A stretch of 64,000 bases of DNA from Caballeronia sp. INDeC2 (lineage in GTDB: Bacteria > Pseudomonadota > Gammaproteobacteria > Burkholderiales > Burkholderiaceae), in the NCBI RefSeq assembly GCF_023631325.1, contig NZ_JALQDG010000013.1, forward strand, positions 1 through 64,000. Reading direction: 5' to 3'. Position 1 is the stretch's first letter. Each line of letters begins with the position of its first letter. Both the position numbers and the translations under genes were made by a program. The notes beneath the pieces were generated by a model. The model saw only the letters and a list, made by a program, of their open reading frames with translations, did not search any database and had not been told where the DNA came from. This document shows, piece after piece, positions 30,843-40,312 of this stretch.

Positions 30843-31406
30843 TCAGACGAACGAATAGAACACTCGGAAAGCCACTTTCCTTTCCGCCCAGAATTCCGCA
30901 GCGTCGCGAAACACGTCGAGCAGCACTTCGCGGCCTTCCTTGTCGAACTTCTGCGCGATCGGCAGTTGTTCGAGCACGATCACGAAGCCCGGTTGAGAGC
31001 CCGCCTTGTGGACGAGATCGGTGAGCGAATCGTAGAGCGCGTCGTAGTTCTTGCCAAAGTGCTTCGGAAACAGAAACGACGTGGCGATGGTTTCGAGCAC
31101 TTCCTGCTTGCTCTGGGCCTGGCCCAGATAGGCGTAGAGAAAATGCTGGCCGAGGCGGTTCGCCTCGTCCGCGAGATCCTGCACGCGGAAAGCGCGGATC
31201 GACTGCACGATATTCGGCCGCACCGTGGCGAACAGCGCTTCCGGATCCTCGTGCGGATGGCCCTCCTCAGGCCTCGTCTCGTCGTCGGGTCTGTTGTCGT
31301 GTTCTGTCATGCGTAGCCGCAATACTCGCTGGAACAGGTTGCCGTCGCCGGTGGCGAAAAGATCACTCGCGACGCTGTGGTCGTGCGCGTAGATGTTGTC
31401 GCTCAT
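30843..31406 (-). CDS. Barstar-family ribonuclease inhibitor
   Basis: 187 aa from ATG at 31406 (MSDNIYAHDHSV). The C-terminal about 95 residues form a barstar domain (FPKHFGKNYDALYDSLTDLV, FVIVLEQLP), with an acidic binding helix that in barstar occupies the barnase active site. The N-terminal half is longer than classical barstar (about 90 aa) and unassigned. It follows the RNase gene by 16 nt, as expected for a toxin-immunity pair. Cytoplasmic; no signal peptide. Confidence 0.85.
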   Translation of the reverse strand: MSDNIYAHDHSVASDLFATGDGNLFQRVLRLRMTEHDNRPDDETRPEEGHPHEDPEALFATVRPNIVQSIRAFRVQDLADEANRLGQHFLYAYLGQAQSKQEVLETIATSFLFPKHFGKNYDALYDSLTDLVHKAGSQPGFVIVLEQLPIAQKFDKEGREVLLDVFRDAAEFWAERKVAFRVFYSFV

Positions 31407-31422
31407 GCCGTAAATCCCGTAG

Positions 31423-31908
31423 TTAATCCGCAATCCGTTTGAAAGTAGCGTAGTGGTCGTCCGTGTAGTAGCAGTCGCCGACCTGCTTCTTCGGACCACC
31501 GCATACGATCCGGCGCGCGCCGCGATCCCTCGCGCGAGGCGTGGGAACGGTGTATTCGTGGTAGTAGCCGCGTGGATGCCGCGGAAGCAAACGCTCGCGA
31601 TTGCCGAACACGACGCCGTCCTTCTCGTAAGGGAATGGGCCGCCCGTTTCGATCAGCCGCAAGGTCGCGACCGCCTGCCTGGGCAACTGCGCAATGTGGA
31701 CGGTGGCCAGTCCGTCACGCTCCCGCCCGCGGGTCGAGTCCGGTTGCCGTGCCTGCGGCTCCCGGACCGGCTCTGTCTGCGGGACCGGCGCCGGACTCAC
31801 GGAAGCAACCGGTTCCTGACCGCCGCTGCGAGGTTCCTCCTTGCCGCACGCGCCCAACAGGACGCTCAAAGCGACGAAAAAGGAAATGCCTCGCGCGCGT
31901 GTCACCAA
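31423..31908 (-). CDS. Barnase/RNase Sa-type secreted ribonuclease with lipoprotein signal
   Basis: 161 aa. Start TTG at 31908 (GAGGA 7 nt upstream); GTG one codon later is the alternative. A signal peptide ends in a lipobox, SVLLGAC (Cys21), followed by a Pro/Glu/Ser-rich linker to about residue 75. The guanyl-specific RNase domain then runs to the end with the expected catalytic trio: Glu118 (YYHEYTV), Arg132/133 and His152 (TDDHY). Cys136 and Cys146 could form a disulfide. An RNase carrying a lipid-attachment signal is unusual and suggests envelope anchoring (inference). The barstar gene follows. Confidence 0.83.
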   Translation of the reverse strand: MVTRARGISFFVALSVLLGACGKEEPRSGGQEPVASVSPAPVPQTEPVREPQARQPDSTRGRERDGLATVHIAQLPRQAVATLRLIETGGPFPYEKDGVVFGNRERLLPRHPRGYYHEYTVPTPRARDRGARRIVCGGPKKQVGDCYYTDDHYATFKRIAD

Positions 31909-32084
31909 ACGGCTGTCCTCGCGTTACACCAAAAACCGGCGACCATGAAAGATGTAAGGGTATCGCTAATGACAGAGCGAAGCAACGTTGCGCGGAAAAT
32001 CGGAATTTTTTTCGCGGTTCGGTGGAATGCGGCCATTTCTGATCGATCGCCGTTCAAGGAATTAGCCCAAATCTGAGAGATTTT

Positions 32085-32100
32085 TATCGCGAACGCGATA
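32085..32100. promoter_or_regulatory. Palindrome upstream of the small RNA and barnase genes
   Basis: TATCGCGAACGCGATA, 7-bp arms around AA, a perfect palindrome. It lies between the barnase gene (minus strand) and the predicted small RNA (plus strand), just before or over a -10-like GATAAT (32097-32102). It could be an operator; the protein is unknown. Confidence 0.4.
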
Positions 32101-32108
32101 ATAATTTC

Positions 32109-32266
32109 GTTCGTGGGATCTTGAAGCCCCTGGATGAGCCGCCTCACTCATCGCCAGCTTCACGGCATCGCGCTCCGCCGACGATCCTGCTTTTTTTGCG
32201 GGTTAAAGCAGATACCCCTCTTGCTTTCTCTCGAGCGTGCCGTGGACCCACGGCACGCTTTTTTTT
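32109..32266 (+). ncRNA. Candidate intergenic small RNA
   Basis: No reading frame here looks coding, yet three stems follow each other and the last is a textbook plus-strand terminator. Stem 1 (32123-32161) pairs GAAG, CTGG and ATGAG with CTCAT, CCAG and CTTC, 13 bp with one small internal loop. Stem 2 (32187-32211) pairs CTGCTTT with AAAGCAG. Stem 3 (32234-32266) is AGCGTGCCGTG/CACGGCACGCT followed by eight T. All plus-strand genes to the left end at the rsmE terminator 1.4 kb away, so a plus-strand transcript starting here is the simplest reason for this terminator. The 5' end is a guess from GATAAT at 32097. Not matched to any known family. Confidence 0.5.
32234..32266 (+). terminator. Intrinsic terminator of the candidate small RNA
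   Basis: 11-bp stem AGCGTGCCGTG/CACGGCACGCT, GACC loop, T8 on the plus strand. It faces the maeB terminator only 9 nt away. Confidence 0.85.
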
Positions 32267-32275
32267 CGCCCGGAC

Positions 32276-32308
32276 AAAAAAAACGCGGCGGGCAAGCCCG
32301 CCGCGTTT
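32276..32308 (-). terminator. Intrinsic terminator of maeB
   Basis: On the minus strand AAACGCGGCGGGC, a 2-nt loop, its complement, then eight T residues (A8 at 32276-32283 on the plus strand), 19 nt after the maeB stop. Confidence 0.85.
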
Positions 32309-32326
32309 CATCCCCCACAGCCGCGA

Positions 32327-34621
32327 TCAGCGCGCCGCCGACGCATCCGCCACCAGCAACGCCGTCATGTTGACAATACGACGCACCGTCGCCGACGAAG
32401 TCAACACGTGCACCGGCTTCGCCGCGCCGAGCAGAATCGGCCCGATCGCGATGCCGCCTCCCGCCGCCGTCTTCAGCAGGTTGTACGAGATGTTCGCCGC
32501 GTCGATGTTCGGCAGGATCAGCAGATTCGCGTCGCCTTCGAGCGTCGATTCCGGCAGCACTTCGCGGCGCAGACGCGCATCGAGCGCGACGTCGCCATGC
32601 ATTTCGCCATCCACGTCGAGATCGGGCGCGCGCTCCTTCAGGATTGCGAGCACCTCGCGCATCTTCTGCGCGCTAGGCGCGTTGCTCGTGCCGAAGTTCG
32701 AATGCGACACCAGCGCAATCTTCGGCACGATGCCGAAGCGCTTCACTTCTTCCGCCGCCAGAATCGTGATCTCGGCGAGCTGCTCGGGCGTCGGGTCGAC
32801 GTTCACGTGCGTATCGACGATGAAAATCTGCCGGCCCGGCAACACCAGCGCGTTCATCGCCGCGTAGACCTTCGCGCCTTCCTTCTTGCCGATCACCTGA
32901 TCGATGAAGTGCAGATGCCGATGCGTCGTGCTCACCGTGCCGCAGATCATGCCGTCGGCTTCGCCCTTTTGCACCAGCATCGCGCCGATGAGCGTCGTGC
33001 GGCGGCGCATTTCGAGCTTCGCCATCTGCTCGCTGATGCCCTTTCGCGCCATCATCTTCGCGTACGTCTGCCAGAAGTCGCGATAACGCTCGTCGTGATC
33101 AGTGTCGACGACCGTGAAATCGACGCCCGGCGCGAGACGCAGCCCGAACTTCTGGATGCGCTGCTGAATCACCGCCGGCCGGCCGATGAGAATCGGCTTG
33201 GCGATCTTTTCATCGACGGCGATCTGCACCGCGCGCAGCACGCGCTCCTCCTCGCCTTCCGCGAACACGATGCGCTTCTTCTCCGGCTCGACGCTGCGCG
33301 CGAGCTGGAACACGGGCTTCATCGTCGTGCCGCTGTGATAGACGAACTGCTGCAGATGCTGCTCGTAGGCTTCCATGTCCTCGATGGGGCGCGTCGCCAC
33401 GCCGCTATCCATCGCGGCCTTCGCCACGGCCGGCGCGATCTTCACGATGAGACGCGGATCGAACGGCTTCGGAATCAGATATTCCGGGCCGAACGACAAA
33501 TCCTGAATGCCATAGGCGGTCGCAACGATATCGCTCTGTTCCTGACGCGCGAGTTCTGCGATCGCGTTCACCGCGGCGATTTCCATTTCCTTCGTGATCA
33601 CGGTCGCGCCGACGTCGAGCGCCCCGCGGAAGATGAACGGGAAGCACAGAACGTTGTTGACCTGGTTCGGATAATCCGTGCGGCCGGTGGCCAGCACCGC
33701 GTCCGGGCGCACTTCGAGCGCGAGCTCCGGCAGAATTTCCGGCGTCGGGTTCGCGAGCGCGAGAATCAGCGGCTTCACGGCCATCTGTTTGACCATGTCC
33801 TGCTTGAGCACGCCGCCGGCCGAGAGACCGAGGAACACGTCCGCGCCTTCCATCACTTCGGCGAGCGTGCGCGCGCTGGTTTCGCGAGCGAAGAGCTCCT
33901 TGTCCGGATCCATGAGTTCGGTGCGGCCTTTGTAGACCACGCCCGCCAGATCCGTCACGAAGATGTTCTCGCGCTTCATGCCGAGATCGACGAGCAGGTT
34001 CAGGCAGGCCAGCGCCGCCGCGCCCGCGCCCGAGGCGACGAGCTTCACTTCGCCGATGTCCTTGCCGACCACCTTCAGACCATTGGTGATCGCCGCCGCG
34101 ACGACGATCGCGGTGCCGTGCTGGTCGTCGTGGAACACGGGAATCTTCATGCGCTTGCGGCATTCCCGCTCGACGATGAAGCAGTCCGGCGCCTTGATGT
34201 CTTCCAGATTGATGCCGCCGAAGGTCGGTTCGAGCGCGGCGATCACGTCGACGAGCTTGTGCGGATCGCTCTCGTTCAGCTCAATGTCGAACACGTCGAT
34301 GCCGGCGAACTTTTTGAAGAGCACGGCCTTGCCTTCCATGACCGGCTTGGACGCCAGCGGCCCGATGTTGCCGAGACCGAGCACGGCCGTGCCATTCGAA
34401 ACCACGCCCACGAGGTTGCTACGCGCGGTGAAACGCGCGGCGTTCAGCGGATCTTCGACGATCGCTTCACACGCGAACGCGACGCCCGGCGAATAGGCCA
34501 GCGCGAGATCGCGCTGGTTGATCATCTGCTTGGTGGGCGCGATCGCGATCTTTCCGGGAACCGGGAATTCGTGATAGTCGAGCGCAGCTTCGCGCAACTT
34601 GGTATTGGCGTCGGTCGTCAT
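32327..34621 (-). CDS. maeB: NADP-dependent malic enzyme with phosphotransacetylase-like domain
   Basis: 764 aa from ATG at 34621 (MTTDANTKLREAALDYHEFP). Oxidative decarboxylation of malate to pyruvate. The malic domain (about 15-400) shows YSPGVA, DDQHGTA and the NADP fold VASGAGAAALACLNLL; the C-terminal third (about 430-760) resembles phosphotransacetylase (FAEGEEERVLRAVQIAVDE), usually a regulatory domain in this fused type. No strong ribosome site visible. It ends at its own terminator. Confidence 0.95.
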   Translation of the reverse strand: MTTDANTKLREAALDYHEFPVPGKIAIAPTKQMINQRDLALAYSPGVAFACEAIVEDPLNAARFTARSNLVGVVSNGTAVLGLGNIGPLASKPVMEGKAVLFKKFAGIDVFDIELNESDPHKLVDVIAALEPTFGGINLEDIKAPDCFIVERECRKRMKIPVFHDDQHGTAIVVAAAITNGLKVVGKDIGEVKLVASGAGAAALACLNLLVDLGMKRENIFVTDLAGVVYKGRTELMDPDKELFARETSARTLAEVMEGADVFLGLSAGGVLKQDMVKQMAVKPLILALANPTPEILPELALEVRPDAVLATGRTDYPNQVNNVLCFPFIFRGALDVGATVITKEMEIAAVNAIAELARQEQSDIVATAYGIQDLSFGPEYLIPKPFDPRLIVKIAPAVAKAAMDSGVATRPIEDMEAYEQHLQQFVYHSGTTMKPVFQLARSVEPEKKRIVFAEGEEERVLRAVQIAVDEKIAKPILIGRPAVIQQRIQKFGLRLAPGVDFTVVDTDHDERYRDFWQTYAKMMARKGISEQMAKLEMRRRTTLIGAMLVQKGEADGMICGTVSTTHRHLHFIDQVIGKKEGAKVYAAMNALVLPGRQIFIVDTHVNVDPTPEQLAEITILAAEEVKRFGIVPKIALVSHSNFGTSNAPSAQKMREVLAILKERAPDLDVDGEMHGDVALDARLRREVLPESTLEGDANLLILPNIDAANISYNLLKTAAGGGIAIGPILLGAAKPVHVLTSSATVRRIVNMTALLVADASAAR

Positions 34622-34874
34622 AAGGCGGGCTAGCAGTGCGGGAATTAGAATGGAAGTTCGAACGCATTGTAGCGCCATTCAGGGGCGGTTTCGGACCGCG
34701 CTCCATGCATTTCGGCTACAAGTGCCATGACCGGAAACGGTCTGATCGCCTCGCGGAGCAAGGCTCGTGGCACATCGTTCGATTTTTTCGAGATGCGGGG
34801 CGAAGGCTTTCGTGGTTCCTTGCGAGCCCCGCGCTTTCCTCTTGCAGCGCACAAAAACTTATTCATCGCCGACG

Positions 34875-35882
34875 ATGCTCTCCGAGTTTTCACTGATCGA
34901 CCGATTCTTCGCACGCCGCGCGGCGGCGCCCTCGCCACGTCATGACGACGAGGCCGCTACGCCGCTCGGCATTGGCGACGACTGCGCGCTCATCGCGCCG
35001 CCCGCCGGGCATCAGCTCGCCATTTCGACGGACATGCTGGTCGAAGGCCGCCACTTCTTCGCGGATGTCGATCCGCACGCGCTCGGCCACAAGGCGCTTG
35101 CCGTGAACCTCTCGGACCTGGCCGCGATGGGCGCGAAGCCGCACGCGTTCACGCTCGCGCTCGCGTTGCCGCGCGCCGACGAAGCATGGCTCGAAGCGTT
35201 CAGCGACGGCCTCTTCGCGCTCGCGCAACGTCACGACTGCGCGCTCATCGGCGGCGATACGACGAGCGGTCCGCTCAACCTCTGCATCACCGTGTTCGGC
35301 GACGTGCCGCACGGCGCAGCATTGCGCCGTGACGCCGCGCGCCCCGGCGACGACATCTGGGTATCGGGCACAGTGGGCGATGCGCGCGCGGAACTCGGCG
35401 CGATTCGCGGCGAATGGCGCGCACCCGACGACGCCGTCGCCGCAGACTGGAAGCGCGCGCTGGAGCGGCCCGAGCCGCGCGTCGCGCTGGGTCTCGCGTT
35501 GCGCGGCGTGGCGCACGCGGCGCTCGATATCTCCGACGGCCTCGCCGGCGATCTCATGCACATTCTGAAGCGCTCGGGCGTGCGCGCCGTCGTCGATGCC
35601 GATGCCGTGCCGTGCTCGGACGCCGTGCGCGCGCTGCCCGACGCCGCGCGCCGCGCATGCACGCTTGCGGGCGGCGACGACTACGAGCTTTGCTTCACCG
35701 CGCCTGTCGATGCGCGCGACGCGCTTGCGAATATCGCGACGCGCGTGGAAGTGCCGCTGACCCGCATCGGTACAATCGAATCATCCGGTGCGCCGCGTAT
35801 CGCGGGTATCGCCTGGCGCGATGCCTCGGGCGCCCCGCTCTCCCTGACGTTGCAAGGCTTCGATCATTTTCATGCAGACTGA
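34875..35882 (+). CDS. thiL: Thiamine-monophosphate kinase
   Basis: 335 aa from ATG at 34875 (MLSEFSLIDRFFARR); a 36-residue longer frame is rejected. It phosphorylates thiamine monophosphate to thiamine diphosphate, the cofactor of the transketolase encoded nearby. Motifs: GIGDDCALI, STDMLVEGRHF, VNLSDLAAMGA, GGDTTSG and LDISDGLAGDL. It overlaps pgpA by 11 bp. Confidence 0.94.
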   Translation: MLSEFSLIDRFFARRAAAPSPRHDDEAATPLGIGDDCALIAPPAGHQLAISTDMLVEGRHFFADVDPHALGHKALAVNLSDLAAMGAKPHAFTLALALPRADEAWLEAFSDGLFALAQRHDCALIGGDTTSGPLNLCITVFGDVPHGAALRRDAARPGDDIWVSGTVGDARAELGAIRGEWRAPDDAVAADWKRALERPEPRVALGLALRGVAHAALDISDGLAGDLMHILKRSGVRAVVDADAVPCSDAVRALPDAARRACTLAGGDDYELCFTAPVDARDALANIATRVEVPLTRIGTIESSGAPRIAGIAWRDASGAPLSLTLQGFDHFHAD

Positions 35883-36417
35883 CCCGAGACTCGCGGGCGA
35901 ATCGAACGATTCGCGCAATGCGCCGCGCGCCGCGCCGCGCAAGGCGAGCGCGCGTTTCATGCTCACCCATCCGCTTCATATTCTTTCGCTCGGTTTCGGC
36001 AGCGGGTTGTCTCCCATTGCGCCGGGAACGGTCGGCACGCTGTTCGCGTGGGTATCGTTCGTCGTGTTCAATCCGCATCTGACGGTCGCGGAATGGGCCG
36101 CGCTGATCGTAGCGGGCTTCGTCGCCGGATGCTGGTTCACCGGTTTCACCGCGAAGAAGATGGGTATCGCGGATCCGTCGCCGGTCGTGTGGGATGAGAT
36201 CGTCGCGTTCTGGCTCGTGCTGCTGCTCGTCACGCCCGCGACTTTTACCGGACAGTTGTGGGCGTTCATCGTGTTCCGTTTCTTCGACATGGTGAAGCCG
36301 CCGCCCATCCGCTATTTCGACCGCCATTTGAAAGGCGGTTTCGGCATCATGTTCGATGACCTGGTCGCGGCCTTTTCCACGCTGCTCGTGATCGCGCTCT
36401 GGCGCATGACCGTCTGA
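35872..36417 (+). CDS. pgpA: Phosphatidylglycerophosphatase A
   Basis: 181 aa. Inner-membrane enzyme that removes phosphate from phosphatidylglycerol phosphate. Signature GSGLSPIAPGTVGTL (about 43-57), PVVWDEIVAFW, FRFFDMVKPPPI and FDDLVAA; several membrane helices. The first 30 residues are polar and basic, an N-terminal extension. Translation is probably coupled to thiL. Confidence 0.93.
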   Translation: MQTDPRLAGESNDSRNAPRAAPRKASARFMLTHPLHILSLGFGSGLSPIAPGTVGTLFAWVSFVVFNPHLTVAEWAALIVAGFVAGCWFTGFTAKKMGIADPSPVVWDEIVAFWLVLLLVTPATFTGQLWAFIVFRFFDMVKPPPIRYFDRHLKGGFGIMFDDLVAAFSTLLVIALWRMTV

Positions 36418-36442
36418 TTTTCAATCCTTCGAGAACACCACC

Positions 36443-36943
36443 ATGCCAACGGACACCGTCGTTCACCAACTTGCGATCCGCGTCGGCAACAAGCTGCGCG
36501 ACGAACGGCTGATGCTCGCGACCGCCGAATCGTGCACGGGCGGCATGGTCGCAAGCGCCATCACCGACATTTCCGGCAGCAGCGCATGGTTCGAGCGCGG
36601 CTTCGTCACCTATTCGAATCTCGCGAAGATCGAGATGATCGGCGTGCCGGCGACATTGATCGAGCAGCACGGCGCGGTGAGCGAGCCCGTCGCGAAAGCG
36701 ATGGCCGAAGGCGCACTGCGCAACAGCCGCGCGCAGGTGTCGGTCGCGATCACCGGCGTCGCGGGCCCGGCGGGAGGAAGCGAAGCGAAGCCGGTGGGCA
36801 CGGTCTCGTTCGCGTGGAGCAACCGGCTTCATACCGGCGTCGAGACGCAACTCTTCAAGGGCGACCGCGAGCAGGTGCGCACGCAGGCGGCCGCGCATGC
36901 GTTGCGCAAACTGCTGGAGTTTCTGGAGCAGCGCGAACGTTGA
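36443..36943 (+). CDS. pncC: Nicotinamide-nucleotide amidohydrolase (CinA C-terminal domain)
   Basis: 166 aa. Deamidates NMN to nicotinate mononucleotide. Typical ATAESCTGGMVASAITD (about 29-45), FVTYSN-AK, GAVSEPVA-AMAEGAL and ITGVAGPAGGS. The stand-alone domain length is normal. 25 nt after pgpA in the same direction. Confidence 0.92.
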   Translation: MPTDTVVHQLAIRVGNKLRDERLMLATAESCTGGMVASAITDISGSSAWFERGFVTYSNLAKIEMIGVPATLIEQHGAVSEPVAKAMAEGALRNSRAQVSVAITGVAGPAGGSEAKPVGTVSFAWSNRLHTGVETQLFKGDREQVRTQAAAHALRKLLEFLEQRER

Positions 36944-36959
36944 TGCGCGAGCGCTTTGC

Positions 36960-38233
36960 ATGCGACGACAAAACGGCCAATCGGCACATCCGCCGACATA
37001 TTCCGAAGAACAGGTCGCCCGCCGGTTAGGCCCGAGGACAATCGACAAGGCGCGCGGCTACGTCCGTGCCGTCAGCGATATCGGCTGGGCGGACGACATC
37101 CTGCGCGCGCATGTGCCGGGTACGCAACCGGCGCCGTACGTGGTCGAGATCTCGTTCATCAACAACCCGCCGATAGGCTATTGCTCGTGTCCGGTCGGAT
37201 ATGCGTGCAAGCACGTCGCCGCGACGCTGCTCGCCTATCTGGAAAGAAAAGAAAGCGCCGCCCGAGCCGGGGTAGGCATGGAAGTCGAGCAATGGCTCTC
37301 CAGCTTTCGCACAAAGGTCGAGTCGACGCAGCTCGCGCGCGCGAATGCGGCCAAGCCCGCGACGGGCGCGGTGTACCGGATCGTACACGTGCTCGCGCCG
37401 GCCCTGCTCGCCCAGTCCGCTTTCGGACTGTTGACCTTCAAGGCGCGACTCGGCGTCGATGGCGCCATCCGCTCGACCGAAAGCTGGACCCCGAACTACG
37501 CAGCCTGGAACAGTCCGCCGACATTCGTGACCTCGGAAGACGACGCCAGCATTCGCGCGCTCAGATCCGAGCGCGGCTATTCGGGCAACACCCACGCGCT
37601 GTAGGGCAAGCGGGGCGCAGCCATATCCTGATGCTCGACGCGCTCCTGAAGCTGCGGCGAGTCTGCTGCGATCCGTCGCTGGTCAAGCTGCCGGGCGCGA
37701 AGAAGCCGCCGGAATCGGCCAAGCTCGCGCTGTTGATGGAAATGCTGCCGAATCTCATCGAAGAAGGCCGGCGCGTGCTCGTGTTCTCGCAATTCACGGG
37801 CATGCTCGCGATCATTGCCGCCGCGCTCGACGAAGCCGGTCTCGCGTATGTCACGCTGACCGGCGAGACCGCGGATCGCAAGACGCCCGTGCGGCGCTTT
37901 CAGGCAGGCGAGGTTCCGGTTTTCCTGATCAGCCTGAAGGCAGGCGGCGTCGGCCTGAACCTGACCGCCGCCGATACCGTCATCCACTACGATCCGTGGT
38001 GGAATCCCGCCGCCGAGAATCAGGCGACGGATCGCGCCCATCGCATCGGGCAGGACAAGCCGGTGTTCGTGTACAAGCTCGTCGCGACGGGCAGCATCGA
38101 AGAAAAGATCGTGTCGATGCAGCAGCACAAGGCGGCGCTCGCGGCGGGCATTCTGTCCGATGACGCGCGCGCCGTGGAGAAGTTCTCCGCCGAGGATATC
38201 GACGCGCTGCTCGCGCCGATTCCTGATGCCTGA
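36960..38233 (+). pseudogene. Remnant of a SWIM/SNF2-family helicase with its middle deleted
   Basis: Two pieces in different frames. The front (36960-37604, 214 codons) starts [12 protein letters not shown] and has a SWIM zinc motif, [11 protein letters not shown] (near residues 71-81). It stops at a TAG within NTHAL-stop. The back, open in another frame from about 37610 to 38233, begins with the SNF2 helicase C-terminal domain: [69 protein letters not shown]. Intact relatives are near 1100 aa or more. The whole SNF2 N-terminal ATPase half (Walker A and DEAH-type motifs) is missing, so roughly 2 kb was lost with a frameshift at about 37600-37620. Whether the front piece is still expressed is unknown. 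Confidence 0.88.
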
Positions 38234-38242
38234 CGCGCGCGC

Positions 38243-39055
38243 TCAGCGGTACGCGTTGATCGTATCCCGCGTCGTCTTCGCCGCTTCGGCCGCGGCTTGC
38301 GCGTAATCGTCGCCCTTGCCCGCGTAGATGATCGCGCGCGACGAGTTGATCAGCATGCCCGCGCCGTTCGCGGTGCGGCCCGCGCGCACGGTCGCTTCGA
38401 CATCGCCGCCTTGCGCGCCGATGCCCGGAATCAGCAAGGGCATATCGCCGACGATCCCGCGCACCGTTTCGATTTCCTTCGGAAACGTCGCGCCGACGAC
38501 CAGCCCGAGCTGGCCGCTCGCGTTCCACTTCTGCGCCGCGAGCGTCGCGACGACCTGATATAGCGGCTTACCGTCCGTCGTGAGGAATTGCAGATCCGAT
38601 CCGCCCGCGTTCGACGTGCGGCACAGCACGATCACGCCGCGGCCTTCATGCGCGAGATACGGCTCGATCGAATCGAAGCCCATGTAAGGATTGACCGTCA
38701 CGGCATCCGCGTCGTAGCGCTCGAATGCTTCCTTCGCATACTGCTCGGCCGTGCTGCCGATATCGCCGCGCTTCGCATCCAGAATCACCGGAATGCCGGC
38801 GTGTTGCTCGTGAATGTGCGCGATCAGCGCTTCGAGCTGATCTTCCGCGCGATGCGCCGCGAAATAGGCGATCTGCGGCTTGAACGACGACGCATACGGC
38901 GCGGTCGCATCGACGATGGTCTTGCAGAACTCGAAGATCGCATCGGCGCGGCCGTTAAGCGCGCCGGGGAATTTGGCGGGTTCCGGGTCGAGGCCGACGC
39001 ACAGAAGCGATTGCGTCCGCGACCACGCGGCGTTGAGGGTCTGGATGAAGGACAT
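38243..39055 (-). CDS. pyrF: Orotidine 5'-phosphate decarboxylase (type 2)
   Basis: 270 aa from [11 protein letters not shown] (ATG at 39055). Last step of UMP synthesis. The long bacterial type: [13 protein letters not shown], the catalytic [11 protein letters not shown] (about 89-99), [11 protein letters not shown], and PGIGAQGGD with a C-terminal Arg phosphate grip. It converges on the helicase remnant, 9 nt apart. Confidence 0.94.
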   Translation of the reverse strand: MSFIQTLNAAWSRTQSLLCVGLDPEPAKFPGALNGRADAIFEFCKTIVDATAPYASSFKPQIAYFAAHRAEDQLEALIAHIHEQHAGIPVILDAKRGDIGSTAEQYAKEAFERYDADAVTVNPYMGFDSIEPYLAHEGRGVIVLCRTSNAGGSDLQFLTTDGKPLYQVVATLAAQKWNASGQLGLVVGATFPKEIETVRGIVGDMPLLIPGIGAQGGDVEATVRAGRTANGAGMLINSSRAIIYAGKGDDYAQAAAEAAKTTRDTINAYR

Positions 39056-39120
39056 GGCGGGATTTCGTTGAACGTCGATGCCACGCATTTTAACGTGCGT
39101 GGCTTCGCTTCCCTTTCCGA

Positions 39121-40224
39121 TCAGCGCGCAACGTCCCGCGCCCGCGCCTTCGCGCCCGCCCGCGTGCGCGGCCTTGCACGCCGCGCCGCTTCACCGGTGC
39201 GCTCGACGGTAAACCGAAACTCGCGTGACAGCCGCTCGCCCGGTTCGAGCACGGTCATCCCGTGCGCTTCGCCGCCGCCGGGCAAATTCACCGCGTTGAT
39301 CGGGTGATCGACGGGCTCGAAGCAGAAAAAGCTCTCGCCGGGCGGCGCGTACAACACGTAGTAATCGGTGTCGGCGGCGATCGTGAGCGACAGGCGGCGC
39401 TTCGGCCACAGCACGCTCGTGCGGCCGCTCCAGCCGGTGAACGCGTTATTGACCATCTCCGACGGCATCGGATACGCGACGCCGAATTGCCACGCGGGGG
39501 GCGCCGGCACGTGCCGCACCGGGAGCCAGTCGTCGCCGCAGAGCCACACGCCGCCCGCCGCCGCGGACAACTCCGTGTCCGCCTCGCGCATCAGAAACGG
39601 ATGCAGCCCGAGGCCGAACGGCAGCGCTTCGTCGCCGGTGTTTTCGACGTCGAGCGTTACGGCGAGCGTGGCGTCGTCGAGCGTGTAGGTCTGCGTGGCG
39701 CGAAACGCATAGGGCTTGCCGTCGCTGCGATCGAGCGTCAGACGCACGCGCGTGGACGCTTCCTCCGCGACTTCCCACGCGCCGAGCCAGCCATCGCCAT
39801 GTAACGGCAGCGGTTCGCCGGCGCGATTGCACGGCACGTCGATGGAGCGTCCTGAAAACTGAAAGTGCCCGTTGCCGATACGGTTCGAGTACGGCAGAAG
39901 CGGATAGCACGCGAGCTGATTCGGATCGGTGTCCGGTCCCGGATCGACGCACGGCCGGAAGATCGGCACGAGCGTGCCCTGATGCCGCCAGTCGAAGCGC
40001 GTGATCCCGCCGCCCAGCGACGGCGCGAGTTCGAGCCGCAGATGCGCGTTCGCGAGCGTGATACAGCCGTCGACATCGCGGCCGCCCATTGCGACCATCG
40101 CGGTGCCCGGGCCGGGGCGGATTGGCGGTTCGGCTGCAGCGGCGAGCCTCGAACGGCGGGCGTTCGCCTGTGCCTTGGACGTCGATGCAGGATTCGGTCT
40201 TTGCTCTGTGCGCGCAACAGCCAT
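39121..40224 (-). CDS. galM: Aldose 1-epimerase
   Basis: 367 aa from ATG at 40224 with GGAG 9 nt upstream. It interconverts alpha- and beta-anomers of galactose or arabinose, supplying the form used by the dehydrogenase encoded upstream. Visible are the substrate loop [10 protein letters not shown], catalytic His in LPLHGDGW and LGLHPFL, and the C-terminal Glu region [15 protein letters not shown]. The N-terminal 45 residues and the Arg/Ala-rich C-terminus are extra. Last gene of the sugar operon, 88 nt after the lactonase. Confidence 0.88.
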   Translation of the reverse strand: MAVARTEQRPNPASTSKAQANARRSRLAAAAEPPIRPGPGTAMVAMGGRDVDGCITLANAHLRLELAPSLGGGITRFDWRHQGTLVPIFRPCVDPGPDTDPNQLACYPLLPYSNRIGNGHFQFSGRSIDVPCNRAGEPLPLHGDGWLGAWEVAEEASTRVRLTLDRSDGKPYAFRATQTYTLDDATLAVTLDVENTGDEALPFGLGLHPFLMREADTELSAAAGGVWLCGDDWLPVRHVPAPPAWQFGVAYPMPSEMVNNAFTGWSGRTSVLWPKRRLSLTIAADTDYYVLYAPPGESFFCFEPVDHPINAVNLPGGGEAHGMTVLEPGERLSREFRFTVERTGEAARRARPRTRAGAKARARDVAR

Positions 40225-40312
40225 GACTCGTGCTCCATCGAGAGGCGAAGAACCCGGCGGCGCCGGGGTGTGCCGGGCGGCGCGTCGATCGCGCGCCGCC
40301 TCGCTATGTTCG

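Noticed and set aside
32237..34633. 798-codon open frame on the plus strand opposite maeB
   Set aside because: Antisense shadow of maeB with no recognisable domain; it would also read through the candidate small RNA terminator.
36897..36959. Longer start for the SWIM fragment overlapping pncC
   Set aside because: The extra residues are an out-of-frame reading of the pncC 3' end.
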